Shown: positions 1-8,259, counted from the first letter of the stretch. The stretch: DNA of 64,000 nucleotides from Nocardioides oleivorans (GCF_004137255.1 NZ_SDWT01000004.1:62001-126000), one strand, 5' to 3'. The notes: generated from the sequence alone by a model not told the origin. Translations and numbers: made by a program.

Positions 1-2
1 CC

Positions 3-716
3 GCGCTGAGCCACATGTCGACCGACTTCTACTCCCGCCTCGAGCGCGAGCGCGGACCGCAGCCGTCGGAGCAGATGGTCGCCTCGATCGCCCAGGGGCT
101 CCACCTCTCGCTCGACGAGCGCGACCACCTCTTCCGGCTGGCGGGGCACCGACCGCCGACGCGCGAGGCCGCCGGCGACCACGTCTCCCCCGGGATGCTG
201 CGGATCTTCGACCGCCTCGGCGACACGCCGGCCGAGATCGTCACCGAGCTGGGCGAGACGCTGCGCCAGACCCCGCTCAGCGTCGCCCTGGTCGGCGACG
301 CGACACACTGGACCGGGCCGGCACGGAGCATCGGGTTCCGCTGGTTCACCGAGCCGGGCGCCCGGCTGCTGCACCCGCCGGAGGACCACGAGCACTTCTC
401 CCGCATGTACGCCTCGGGGCTGCGCGGCGTGCTGACGCTGCGGGGCCCGGACTCGCGGGCGGCGCACCTCACCGAGCTGCTGCTGGGGCGGAGCGAGGAG
501 TTCCGGCACTACTGGGAGCTGCACGAGGTCGGGATCCGGCCGGAGGAGGTCAAGCGCTACCTCCACCCGTCGGTCGGGGCGCTCGAGCTGAGCTGCCAGG
601 TCGTCCAGGACCCGTTCCAGTCCCACCACCTGCTCGTCCACACCGCCACGCCCGGCACCCCCAGCCACGAGGGACTGCGGCTGCTCGCCGCCGTCGACGC
701 GCCCGCACCTGCCTGA
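3..716 (+). CDS. MmyB-like XRE-family transcriptional regulator (5' end outside window)
   Basis: C-terminal part of a helix-turn-helix regulator of the MmyB type. The open frame runs in from the left edge (codons for A-L-S-H precede the first internal ATG at 15), so the gene is cut at its 5' end and most of the HTH lies outside. The visible start, STDFYSRLERERG followed by PQPSEQ, is the end of the HTH linked to the MmyB-like ligand-binding region, which in this family carries an aromatic and hydrophobic pocket. About 237 codons are present, so only some 40-60 N-terminal residues should be missing. In related genomes such regulators often sit beside an oxidoreductase they control; that neighbour is not visible here. 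Family call is firm, target unknown. Confidence 0.85.
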   Translation, partial: ALSHMSTDFYSRLERERGPQPSEQMVASIAQGLHLSLDERDHLFRLAGHRPPTREAAGDHVSPGMLRIFDRLGDTPAEIVTELGETLRQTPLSVALVGDATHWTGPARSIGFRWFTEPGARLLHPPEDHEHFSRMYASGLRGVLTLRGPDSRAAHLTELLLGRSEEFRHYWELHEVGIRPEEVKRYLHPSVGALELSCQVVQDPFQSHHLLVHTATPGTPSHEGLRLLAAVDAPAPA

Positions 717-757
717 CCCGGTGCCGGGACGTCGGTGCCCTCGGGGATGCTCTCTCC

Positions 758-2395
758 ATGACCCGCGTCCACCTCTCCCGCCTGCCCGGCGAGCGGGTGC
801 GGGTGAGCGAGGGCGGGAAGTCGTCCGAGATCGACCTCGGCGACCTGGCGTCGTACGTCGCCGGGCGCGAGCCCGAGGGGCCGCGGTGGGTCTGGGACGA
901 CACGGCGCGGTGGTACCCGCTCCTCCTCGCCGCCGGCGTCCGCGTGGCGCGCTGCCACGACCTGCGGCTGTGCCACCACCTGCTGCGCCGCGCCCCGGCG
1001 GTCGACGCGTCGCTGCTCGCCGGTCCGGAGTCGTCCCAGTGGGAACGGCTCGGGCCGGTGGTCCCGAGCGACCCCGTGCTTTTCAGCTCCGACGACGCCG
1101 CCGAGCACCTGAGCGCCGACCTCGAGGACGCCCGCCAGCTCGCGGCCGTCGAGGACTCGCCCGACGCCACCCGGCTGGGGCTACTCGTCGCGGCCGAGTC
1201 GTCGGGGGCGCTGGCGGCCGCCGAGATGACGTACGCCGGTGTGCCCTGGCGCGTCGACGTGCACGAGGAGCTGCTCACCGGCCTGCTCGGGCGCCGTCCA
1301 CCCCGTGGTGCGCGACCGCAGCTGCTGGAGGAGGCCGCCGGTGACGTACGACGCCTCCTGTCCGCGCCCGGCCTCAACCCCGACTCCCGGCCCGAGCTGC
1401 TCGCCGCGCTGAGGCGCAACGGCATCGAGCTGACCGACACACGGGCGCACTCGCTCCGCTCCGTCGACCACCCGGTGGTCGAGCCGCTGCTGCGCTACAA
1501 GAAGCTGGCGCACCTGTTCTCCACCAACGGCTGGGCGTGGATCGACGAGTGGGTGCGCGACGGACGGTTCCGGCCGTCCTACCAGCCGGCCGGCTCGGCG
1601 ACCGGGCGCTGGTCGTCCAACGGGGGCGGTGCACTCTCGTTCCCCCAGCAGGTGCGCTCGGCGGCCGTCGCCGACGAGGGGTGGGTCCTGGTGGTCGCCG
1701 ACGTGGCCCAGCTCGAGCCACGCGTGCTCGCCGGGATGAGCGGTGACCGGGCGCTGGCGCGGGCCGCCCGCGGCGCCGACCTCTACCAGGGCATGGTCGA
1801 CGACGGCGCGGTCGAGACCAGACAGCACGCCAAGCTCGGCCTGCTCGGCGCGATGTACGGCGCGACCAGCGGCGAGAGCGGCCGGCTGCTGGCCGACCTC
1901 ACCCGCCGCTACCCCGCCGCCTTCGGGCTGGTCGAGGAGGCGGCTCGGGCCGGAGAGCGCGGCCAGGTCGTCCGCACGCTGCTCGGCCGGGGCTGCCCCG
2001 CGCTCGGTGCCGGCTCGTGGGACGAGTCGCCCGACGCGCCGCCGGCCGACCTCGACGACCAGGACCGGCACCGTCGCGCCTACGGCCGTTTCACCCGCAA
2101 CTTCGTCGTCCAGGGCACGGCCGCCGAGTGGGCGTCGTGCTGGCTGGCCGACCTCCGCAACCGGCTCTGGAGGCTCGGCGCCGACGGTCCGCTGGAGTCC
2201 CGCCCGCACCTGGTGTTCTTCCTGCACGACGAGGTCGTCGTGCACTCCCCCGCTGCGCTGGCCGACGCCGTCGCGGCGGAGGTCGCCTCGGCGGCCACGA
2301 CGGCGGGACGGCTGCTCTTCCGCGAGCTGCCGGTCGACTTCCCGCTGAACGTCTCGGTCGTGCGGTCCTACGCGGAGGCCGGCAAGCCGCTGTGA
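758..2395 (+). CDS. Pol I-like DNA polymerase with remnant 3'-5' exonuclease region
   Basis: A 545-residue family A DNA polymerase, much shorter than PolA (about 900) because the 5' nuclease domain is absent. The polymerase motifs are in order: TGRWSS near 282-287, motif A as VVADVAQLEPRVLA (312-325), motif B as RQHAKLGLLGAMYG (355-368), NFVVQGTAAE (448-457) and motif C as FLHDEVVVH (488-496). The catalytic Asp of motifs A and C and the O-helix Arg and Lys are kept. The N-terminal 150 residues correspond to the exonuclease region but its acidic active site looks degenerate. Actinobacterial proteins of this shape are usually named bifunctional 3'-5' exonuclease/DNA polymerase. Likely a second, accessory polymerase; its repair role is inference. 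Confidence 0.9.
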   Translation: MTRVHLSRLPGERVRVSEGGKSSEIDLGDLASYVAGREPEGPRWVWDDTARWYPLLLAAGVRVARCHDLRLCHHLLRRAPAVDASLLAGPESSQWERLGPVVPSDPVLFSSDDAAEHLSADLEDARQLAAVEDSPDATRLGLLVAAESSGALAAAEMTYAGVPWRVDVHEELLTGLLGRRPPRGARPQLLEEAAGDVRRLLSAPGLNPDSRPELLAALRRNGIELTDTRAHSLRSVDHPVVEPLLRYKKLAHLFSTNGWAWIDEWVRDGRFRPSYQPAGSATGRWSSNGGGALSFPQQVRSAAVADEGWVLVVADVAQLEPRVLAGMSGDRALARAARGADLYQGMVDDGAVETRQHAKLGLLGAMYGATSGESGRLLADLTRRYPAAFGLVEEAARAGERGQVVRTLLGRGCPALGAGSWDESPDAPPADLDDQDRHRRAYGRFTRNFVVQGTAAEWASCWLADLRNRLWRLGADGPLESRPHLVFFLHDEVVVHSPAALADAVAAEVASAATTAGRLLFRELPVDFPLNVSVVRSYAEAGKPL

Positions 2396-2469
2396 GTCAT
2401 CTCTCCCCGTGAGCGGCGAGCCGACCACCCGGTTTGCCTCGACGGCGAGAATCTTGATGGGGTCGCCGG

Positions 2470-4188
2470 ATGGCTACGCCTACAACTGAACCCCTGACCG
2501 AACCGCCGGCCGACCTCCGGACCCGGCCCACCGAGACTCCTGCGGACGACCCCCACCCCGCGCTCGACGCTGCCATCGAGCCCGTCGAGCCCCGCGGGTC
2601 GGGCCTCGACAAGGTCGTCTTCGGCGTCACGGCGGCGATCGCGGTGGCCTTCCTCGTGTGGGGCCTGGTGAGCACCTCCTCGCTCAGCACCGCCGCCGGC
2701 GAGGGCCTCACCTGGACGATGACCAACACCGGCTGGCTCTTCGTGCTCACCGCCTCGGCCTTCGTGGTCTTCGTGATCTGGCTGGCGATGGGCCGCTTCG
2801 GCAACATCCCGCTCGGTCGCGACGACGAGGAGCCGGAGTTCCGGACGGTGTCGTGGATCGCGATGATGTTCAGCGCCGGCATGGGCATCGGACTGATGTT
2901 CTACGGCGTCAGCGAGCCCGTCAGCCACTTCGCGACTCCCCCGCCCGGCACCGGCGACACCGGCAGCGCCCAGACCGCGATGGCGACCACCCTCTTCCAC
3001 TGGACGCTCCACCCCTGGGCGATCTACGCCGTCGTCGGCCTCTCCATCGCGTACGGCTCCTTCCGCAAGGGCCGCGTCCAGCTGATCAGTGCCGCGTTCG
3101 AGCCGCTGCTCGGCGAGCGCGCGCACGGCCCTGCCGGCAAGGTCATCGACATGCTCGCGATCTTCGCGACGCTCTTCGGGTCCGCCGCCTCGCTGGGCCT
3201 CGGAGCCCTGCAGATCCGCTCCGGCCTCGAGATCGTCGGCGGCCTCGGCGCCGGCGGCAACGCGCTGCTCGTCGGGATCATCGCCGTGCTCACGGTGGCG
3301 TTCGTGCTGTCCGCGGTCTCCGGCGTCGCCAAGGGCATCCAGTGGCTGTCCAACATCAACATGGTCCTGGCCCTGGCGCTCGCGGTCTTCGTGTTCGTCG
3401 TCGGCCCGACCGTCTTCATGCTCAACCTGCTCCCGACCGCGCTCGGCAGCTACGTCGACCAGCTCCCCGAGATGGCGGCGCGCACCGGTGCCGAGGGCGC
3501 GGCCGTGAGCGAGTGGCTCTCTGGCTGGACGGTCTTCTACTGGGCGTGGTGGCTCTCGTGGACGCCCTTCGTCGGCATGTTCATCGCGCGCATCTCACGC
3601 GGGCGCACCATCCGCCAGTTCGTCACCGGCGTGCTCCTCGTGCCGAGCCTGGTGAGCCTGGTCTGGTTCGCCGTCTTCGGTGGCGCAGCGATCAGGCTCC
3701 AGCAGGACGGGGTCGACATCGCCGGCGCCGGCGGCATCGAGTCGCAGCTGTTCACCGTGCTCGACCAGTTCCCCTTCGCGACCGTGTCGAGCATCCTGGT
3801 CATGGTCCTGGTGGCGATCTTCTTCGTCTCCGGTGCCGACGCCGCGTCCATCGTGATGGGCTCGCTGTCCGAGCACGGCGCCGAGGAGCCGCGCAGGCCG
3901 ACCGTCGTCTTCTGGGGCGTCGCGACCGGCCTCGTCGCGATCGTGATGCTCCTGGCCGGTGGCGCCGACGCGCTCAACGGCCTGCAGTCGATCACGATCA
4001 TCGCGGCCCTGCCGTTCGTCCTCGTGATGGTCGCGCTCGCCGTCGCGCTGGTGAAGGACCTCTCGTCCGATCCTCTCGTCGTCCGCCGCCAGTACGCCAT
4101 CGACGCGGTCGAGGCCGCGGTCGTCACCGGCGTCACCGAGCACGGCGACGACTTCGTGCTGTCGGTCGAGAAGGACCCGGAGGCCTGA
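2470..4188 (+). CDS. BCCT family osmolyte transporter (glycine betaine/choline/carnitine type)
   Basis: Sodium- or proton-coupled symporter of the betaine-choline-carnitine family, 572 residues with about twelve membrane helices. The signature region is clear: WTVFYWAWWLSWTPFVGMF (353-371) followed by IARISRGRTIRQF, and earlier GMGIGLMFYGVSEP (138-151) and HWTLHPWAIY (177-186). A Pro/Thr-rich cytosolic N-terminus of about 45 residues precedes the first helix; the C-terminal tail is short. It should import a quaternary ammonium osmoprotectant across the plasma membrane. The next gene starts 19 bp downstream, but a -10-like hexamer in that gap suggests it has its own promoter. Substrate cannot be fixed from sequence. 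Confidence 0.95.
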   Translation: MATPTTEPLTEPPADLRTRPTETPADDPHPALDAAIEPVEPRGSGLDKVVFGVTAAIAVAFLVWGLVSTSSLSTAAGEGLTWTMTNTGWLFVLTASAFVVFVIWLAMGRFGNIPLGRDDEEPEFRTVSWIAMMFSAGMGIGLMFYGVSEPVSHFATPPPGTGDTGSAQTAMATTLFHWTLHPWAIYAVVGLSIAYGSFRKGRVQLISAAFEPLLGERAHGPAGKVIDMLAIFATLFGSAASLGLGALQIRSGLEIVGGLGAGGNALLVGIIAVLTVAFVLSAVSGVAKGIQWLSNINMVLALALAVFVFVVGPTVFMLNLLPTALGSYVDQLPEMAARTGAEGAAVSEWLSGWTVFYWAWWLSWTPFVGMFIARISRGRTIRQFVTGVLLVPSLVSLVWFAVFGGAAIRLQQDGVDIAGAGGIESQLFTVLDQFPFATVSSILVMVLVAIFFVSGADAASIVMGSLSEHGAEEPRRPTVVFWGVATGLVAIVMLLAGGADALNGLQSITIIAALPFVLVMVALAVALVKDLSSDPLVVRRQYAIDAVEAAVVTGVTEHGDDFVLSVEKDPEA

Positions 4189-4194
4189 CGGCCC

Positions 4195-4200
4195 TAGGCT
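4195..4200 (+). promoter_or_regulatory. -10-like TAGGCT
   Basis: TAGGCT ends 7 nt before ATG 4208 and argues for that start over the in-frame GTG at 4202, which would lie too close. Confidence 0.55.
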
Positions 4201-4207
4201 CGTGCCC

Positions 4208-4789
4208 ATGATCGCCCCGCTCAGAGTCGGCTTCGTGACCGGCGCGACCCCCGACAAGTGGGCGCGCAGCTGGCGCGCCGGCAGGCGTGAGTCGCTGCAC
4301 CTCGTGCAGACGACCGAGGCGGAGCAGGTCGACGGGGTGCAGGACGGAAGTCTCGACATGGCCATCGTCCGGCTCCCCGTCGACCAGAACGGTCTCCACT
4401 GCGTCCGGCTCTACGACGAGCTGCAGGTCGCCGTGGCCTCGCGCGAGCACCTCCTGGCCGCAGCCGACGACGAGGTCATGACGGCCGACCTCGACGACGA
4501 GCAGCTCGTCCGCCCCCACGCGAGCGGCTGGGCGCCGTCGGCCGAGCAGCTGGCGTGGCCGCCGATGTCGGAGCAGGAGGCGATCGAGACGGTCGCCGCC
4601 GGGACGGGCGTGGTCGTCGTGCCGATGTCGGTGGCCCGGCTCCACCAGCGCAAGGACGTCGTCAGCCGGGTCGTGTCCGACCTCGGGCCCACGACCATCG
4701 CGCTCGTGTGGCGGATCGACCGGGACGACGAGGTCACCCAGGCGTTCGTCGGCGTCACGAAGGGCCGGACGCCCCGGACCTCGCGCTGA
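4208..4789 (+). CDS. Stand-alone LysR-type substrate-binding domain protein
   Basis: A 193-residue protein that matches the effector-binding (periplasmic-binding-like, type 2) half of LysR regulators and lacks the N-terminal winged HTH. Seen: an opening strand LRVGFVTGATPDKW, a middle stretch SLDMAIVRLPVDQNG, and TVAAGTGVVVVPMSVARL near 140-157, the usual second-lobe strand. With no DNA-binding domain it cannot act as a conventional regulator; it may bind a ligand or partner protein, or be a decayed regulator. The frame is intact and codon use matches its neighbours, so decay is not evident. It lies just after the BCCT transporter and may sense the same solute, which is inference. Confidence 0.8.
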   Translation: MIAPLRVGFVTGATPDKWARSWRAGRRESLHLVQTTEAEQVDGVQDGSLDMAIVRLPVDQNGLHCVRLYDELQVAVASREHLLAAADDEVMTADLDDEQLVRPHASGWAPSAEQLAWPPMSEQEAIETVAAGTGVVVVPMSVARLHQRKDVVSRVVSDLGPTTIALVWRIDRDDEVTQAFVGVTKGRTPRTSR

Positions 4790-4795
4790 GCTCCG

Positions 4796-4948
4796 TCAGT
4801 CGCCGAAGACGGTCAGCACCACGATCAGGCCGACCACCAGGAGCAGGGTCGGCATCAGCGTCCAGAAGTAGCGCGTGTCGAAGTACTTCTTCTTGGCGTC
4901 CGGGTCCCAGGGACCCTGCTTCTCGTGGCTGCCGGGGTTGATGATCAT
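4796..4948 (-). CDS. Small single-pass membrane protein (50 aa)
   Basis: Starts MIINPGSHEKQGPWDPDAKK, a polar cytosolic stretch, followed by one hydrophobic helix TLMPTLLLVVGLIVVLTVFG at the C-terminus. Function unknown. An in-frame start 14 codons upstream exists, but the ATG at 4948 has an AAGGTGGGG stretch just before it. It is convergent with the LysR-domain gene, separated by 6 bp. Two copies of a palindromic ACACGTGT box lie upstream at 4989-5053. Confidence 0.6.
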   Translation of the reverse strand: MIINPGSHEKQGPWDPDAKKKYFDTRYFWTLMPTLLLVVGLIVVLTVFGD

Positions 4949-4988
4949 GCCCCACCTTGTCACAGTCGCGTCAGGGATGCCCTGACCC

Positions 4989-5053
4989 ACACGTGTCCGA
5001 CGCCCGGCCCGTCCGCGCGCCGATCGCGGGCAGCTACTCGGACACGTGTCCGA
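4989..5053. promoter_or_regulatory. Two direct copies of ACACGTGTCCGA
   Basis: The 12-mer ACACGTGTCCGA occurs at 4989-5000 and again at 5042-5053. Its core ACACGTGT is a perfect palindrome, and the second copy extends to GGACACGTGTCC at 5040-5051. The first lies about 40 bp upstream of the 50-residue membrane protein gene; the second overlaps the end of the next gene. A paired operator for a dimeric regulator is plausible, unproven. Confidence 0.4.
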
Positions 5054-5411
5054 TCGAGGCGAGTGCGCGACCGACCAGCAGGAGCGGTAGCGAGGCCACG
5101 AGCATCAGGGGCGTCGCGATGATGATGCCGACCAGGAACAACCCGGACTCGTCCTGCGACGACCACCACAGGTAGAGCGTGACGACCGCGGACACGACGC
5201 CCGGCGCCGCCAGCACCCAGAGCCGGGAGCGGGCGCCTGCCAGCGCTCCCGCGACCACGCATCCCAGTGCGACGGTGACGAACCAGGCCACGTGCCTCGC
5301 GTCGCTGGCCGTCCCGTCGACGGGGGAGATCCACAGGAGCCACGCGAGCGGTGGGACGGCGAGGACGACGACGAGTGCTGCGAGGCGGGAGCGGTTGGGC
5401 GGTGTGTCCAT
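5034..5411 (-). CDS. Four-helix membrane protein, unknown function
   Basis: A 125-residue hydrophobic protein with about four membrane helices: RLAALVVVLAVPPLAWLLWI, then HVAWFVTVALGCVVAGALAG, LWVLAAPGVVSAVVTLYLWW and GLFLVGIIIATPLMLVASLP. I recognise no family. ATG 5411 was preferred to an earlier in-frame start because the intervening 17 residues are polar and low-complexity and a GGAG stretch precedes 5411. It sits downstream of the sulfotransferase gene on the same strand, 76 bp apart, with an inverted repeat between. Confidence 0.65.
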   Translation of the reverse strand: MDTPPNRSRLAALVVVLAVPPLAWLLWISPVDGTASDARHVAWFVTVALGCVVAGALAGARSRLWVLAAPGVVSAVVTLYLWWSSQDESGLFLVGIIIATPLMLVASLPLLLVGRALASIGHVSE

Positions 5412-5442
5412 GGGGCGAGTCTCCGTCGTCGGTGGAGCCCGG

Positions 5443-5464
5443 ACGTGAGCCTGCGTACTCACGT
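5443..5464 (-). terminator. Possible hairpin between sulfotransferase and membrane protein genes
   Basis: ACGTGAG (5443-5449) and CTCACGT (5458-5464) form a 7-bp stem with an 8-nt loop, 24 nt downstream of the sulfotransferase stop. There is no T run, so it could be a weak terminator or an operator. Confidence 0.3.
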
Positions 5465-5487
5465 ACGACGGCGCTCGCCGACCTGGG

Positions 5488-6171
5488 TCAGTCGCGGTGC
5501 TTGCCGCGGCGCGAGTGCGGGGTGGCGAGCACGGCCTCGACCTTGTTCTGGTCGTAGACCTCCCCGAGCCAGTCGAACAGCTCGCGCAGGACCTCCGGGT
5601 CCGCGACGTAGTCGTCGTAGCGCACGTGGAAGACCGAGTCGCCCAGCGTCTGCGCCGCGGCCAGCATCTTGTCCTCGATCGCGCGCACCTGGCCGAGCGG
5701 GTCGTCCTTGTGGGTCCAGTAGTTGCTGGCGGCGACGTCCTCGAGGTTGCGGGTGTTCAGCACGAACCGGGCACCGGGGAAGACCTGCCGGAGGAACGCG
5801 AGGTAGTCGGAGAGGTCCTCGTCGTACCAGCGGATCTCCTTGAAGCCGCTGACGCGCGTGTCGTGCTCGGGTCGCAGCAGCGTGGCCTCAGCGAGCACCC
5901 GGATCTGCTGGAGCGAGGCGACCTCGGGAAAGCCCTCGATGCCGAACCACGGGTGCGTCGGCTGGCTGGCCCGCTCGGCGTCGACGCGGTCGCGCTCGGC
6001 CAGCCCGCTCCGGTGGAAGTCGTAGAGGTGCCGCATCGCGTGGCGGTTCTCCCCGCGCAGCAGCCAGCCCGGGATCGAGTTCAGGATGCCCATCAGCAGC
6101 GTCGATCCCGACCTGCCGTAGGTCATCACGAAGACGTAGTCGCGCTCCTTCACCGAGCTCACCACCGTCAC
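5488..6171 (-). CDS. Sulfotransferase family protein
   Basis: Transfers a sulfo group from PAPS to an acceptor. The 5'-phosphosulfate loop is TYGRSGSTLLMGIL (17-30) and the 3'-phosphate region is RFVLNTRNLEDVAASNYW (135-152), both as in bacterial carbohydrate or lipid sulfotransferases. The protein is 227 residues, on the short side. The start is a GTG whose first bases overlap the guaB1 stop in a GTGA arrangement, so translation is probably coupled to guaB1. The acceptor is unknown. Pairing of a nucleotide-salvage enzyme with a sulfotransferase has no obvious metabolic logic and may simply reflect operon packing. Confidence 0.85.
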   Translation of the reverse strand: MTVVSSVKERDYVFVMTYGRSGSTLLMGILNSIPGWLLRGENRHAMRHLYDFHRSGLAERDRVDAERASQPTHPWFGIEGFPEVASLQQIRVLAEATLLRPEHDTRVSGFKEIRWYDEDLSDYLAFLRQVFPGARFVLNTRNLEDVAASNYWTHKDDPLGQVRAIEDKMLAAAQTLGDSVFHVRYDDYVADPEVLRELFDWLGEVYDQNKVEAVLATPHSRRGKHRD

Positions 6172-7604
6172 CAGGACCGGTCGAGCGGGCGGCCCTCGTG
6201 GAAGCCGGCGGCCGACTGGATCCCGACCAGCGCACGCTCGTGCAGCTCGGCGAGGTCGCGCGCACCGGCATAGGTGCACGACGACCGGACACCGGAGCAG
6301 ATCTGGTCGATCAGGTCCTCGACCCCGGGACGCTGCTGGTCGAGGTACATCCGCGAGGACGAGATGCCCTCCTCGTAGAGGCCCTTGCGGGCCCGGTCGT
6401 ACGACGACTCGCCGGAGGTCCGGTTGGCCACCGCCCGCGCGGAGGCCATCCCGAAGGAGACCTTGAAGGGTCGGCCGTCGGCGTCGTGCATGAGGTCGCC
6501 GGGCGACTCGTGGGTGCCGGCGAACCACGAGCCGATCATCACCGACGAGGCGCCGGCGGCCAGCGCGAGCGCGACGTCGCGAGGGTGGCGTACCCCCCCG
6601 TCGGCCCAGACGTGCTTGCCGAGCTCGCGCGCCGCCGTGGCGCACTCGAGGACGGCGGAGAACTGCGGACGGCCGACGCCGGTCATCATCCGGGTGGTGC
6701 ACATCGCGCCCGGCCCGACGCCGACCTTGACGATGTCGGCCCCGGCCTCGATCAGCGCGCGGGTGCCCTCGGCGGAGACGACGTTGCCGGCCGCGACCGG
6801 GACGTCCGGCGCGAGCGACCGCACCGCCTGGAGCGCCTGGACCATCCGGTCCTGGTGGCCGTGGGCGGTGTCGACGACGAGGCAGTCGACACCGGCGGCG
6901 AGGAGCTCGGAGGCGCGGTCCTTCACCTCGCCGTTGACGCCGACGGCAGCCGCGATCCGGAGCCCACCGGAGGGGTCGACCGCCGGGCTGTAGAGCGTGG
7001 CGCGCAGCGCGCCGAGCCGGGTCAGCACGCCGACCAGCTCGCCGGTCTCGGAGACGGCGACGGCCAGGGGCGCCTTGGCGCGCTCGATGGCGTCGTACAC
7101 CTCGCGCGGGTCGGTGGTCGCCGACACCGTCACGACGGCCTGGCTCATCACCGAGCCGACCTGGGCGAAGCGGTCGACCTCGGCGCAGTCGGCCTCGGAC
7201 ACGACGCCCACCGGGCGACCGTCCTGCACGACGACGGCGGCCCTGTGCGCGCGCTTGGGGATCAGCGACAGCGCCTCGGCGACGGTCTGGTCGGGGCGCA
7301 GCTCGATCGGCGTGTCGAAGACGGTGTGGCGCTGCTTGACCCACGCCACCACGTCGGCGACGACGGGGATCGGGATGTCCTGCGGGATCACCGTGATGCC
7401 GCCGCGACGTGCGACGGTCTCGGCCATCCGCTTGCCTGCGATCGCCGTCATGTTGGCGACGACGAGCGGCAGGGTGGCCCCGGTGCCGTCGGAGGTGGCG
7501 AGGTCGACGTCGTAGCGGCTCGCGACGCTCGAGGAGCGCGGGACCATGAAGACGTCGTCGTAGGTCAGGTCGTGGGGCGGCGTCGCGCCGTCGAGGAACT
7601 GCAC
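6168..7604 (-). CDS. guaB1: GuaB1 family IMP dehydrogenase-like protein (probable GMP reductase)
   Basis: TIM-barrel purine nucleotide oxidoreductase, 478 residues. The catalytic loop is VGVGPGAMCTTRMMTG with Cys302, and a CBS pair occupies about 98-208. GuaB1 is the actinobacterial paralogue of IMP dehydrogenase; the mycobacterial enzyme has been shown to work as a CBS-regulated GMP reductase, so the expected reaction is GMP + NADPH to IMP + ammonia. The start is GTG 7604 (V-Q-F-L-D-G in the frame), matching the usual family N-terminus before HDLTYDDVFMVP; a TAGAGT hexamer ends 8 nt upstream. A longer open frame upstream is Arg-rich noise. Confidence 0.92.
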   Translation of the reverse strand: MQFLDGATPPHDLTYDDVFMVPRSSSVASRYDVDLATSDGTGATLPLVVANMTAIAGKRMAETVARRGGITVIPQDIPIPVVADVVAWVKQRHTVFDTPIELRPDQTVAEALSLIPKRAHRAAVVVQDGRPVGVVSEADCAEVDRFAQVGSVMSQAVVTVSATTDPREVYDAIERAKAPLAVAVSETGELVGVLTRLGALRATLYSPAVDPSGGLRIAAAVGVNGEVKDRASELLAAGVDCLVVDTAHGHQDRMVQALQAVRSLAPDVPVAAGNVVSAEGTRALIEAGADIVKVGVGPGAMCTTRMMTGVGRPQFSAVLECATAARELGKHVWADGGVRHPRDVALALAAGASSVMIGSWFAGTHESPGDLMHDADGRPFKVSFGMASARAVANRTSGESSYDRARKGLYEEGISSSRMYLDQQRPGVEDLIDQICSGVRSSCTYAGARDLAELHERALVGIQSAAGFHEGRPLDRSW

Positions 7605-7612
7605 GTGGGGTG

Positions 7613-7618
7613 ACTCTA
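7613..7618 (-). promoter_or_regulatory. -10-like TAGAGT for guaB1
   Basis: TAGAGT on the minus strand ends 8 nt before the GTG start; it overlaps the last codon of the upstream gene. Confidence 0.5.
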
Positions 7619-8248
7619 CGCGGCCGTGCCCGACGAGCCCGGCAGCTTCGGGGGGCGCAGCCCGACGTCGGCGAGCTCGAGGGCCGCGAGGCGTCGTACG
7701 ACGTCGGGGTCCCGCGCGCGCCACGCGCCGGCCGGGTCGTCGCTCACCGTCGCCAGCACCCGCATCGGCTGGTGGGCGAGCGCCCGGAGCGCGAAGAGGT
7801 CGAGGTCCTCCTGGGCGTCGATGAACCTCGCCCCGGCCGTGGCCTCTCGGATGAAGCGCCAGCGCATCGGCAGGTGGATCGCGGAGACGATCAGGATCGG
7901 GATGGTCGCGACCGAGAGCCCGAGCAGCAGCGCCAGCCGTTCGACCGCGTCGACGGTGTCCCGTCCGGCCGAGGCGAGCCCGTCGGAGGCCTCGGCGGCC
8001 TTGTCGAACGGGACCGCGAGCTCGTCACCGACCAGAGGTGCGCTGCTGAGCCTGCCGCCGGCGTCGCGCAGCTGCTCGGCCATCGAGCTCGCTGCCGAGT
8101 CCGTCTGGCGCGCCGGGCCGGCCAGCTGCTCGGTCCCGTCGTGGACGGCCACGCCTGCCCAGACCCAGAGGCACAGCCAGGCCACGAAGAGCAGGTCGGC
8201 GACGACCTGGAGCGTGCGACGCAGGGGCGTGTCGGCGAAGAGCTTCAT
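7616..8248 (-). CDS. Membrane protein with two helices and a central soluble loop
   Basis: A 210-residue conserved-looking protein of unknown function. Helix 1 spans about 14-34 (LQVVADLLFVAWLCLWVWAG), a polar, Ala/Ser-rich loop of about 70 residues follows, and helix 2 spans 105-126. The C-terminal 80 residues are soluble and contain FIDAQEDLDLFALRALAHQP, ending in a Pro/Gly-rich tail. It starts 12 bp after the decarboxylase stop and ends 12 bp before the guaB1 start, so all three are packed on the same strand. ATG 8248 follows a GACAGTGGGG stretch. A sensor or division-linked role cannot be argued from sequence. Confidence 0.7.
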   Translation of the reverse strand: MKLFADTPLRRTLQVVADLLFVAWLCLWVWAGVAVHDGTEQLAGPARQTDSAASSMAEQLRDAGGRLSSAPLVGDELAVPFDKAAEASDGLASAGRDTVDAVERLALLLGLSVATIPILIVSAIHLPMRWRFIREATAGARFIDAQEDLDLFALRALAHQPMRVLATVSDDPAGAWRARDPDVVRRLAALELADVGLRPPKLPGSSGTAA

Positions 8249-8259
8249 GCCCCACTGTC

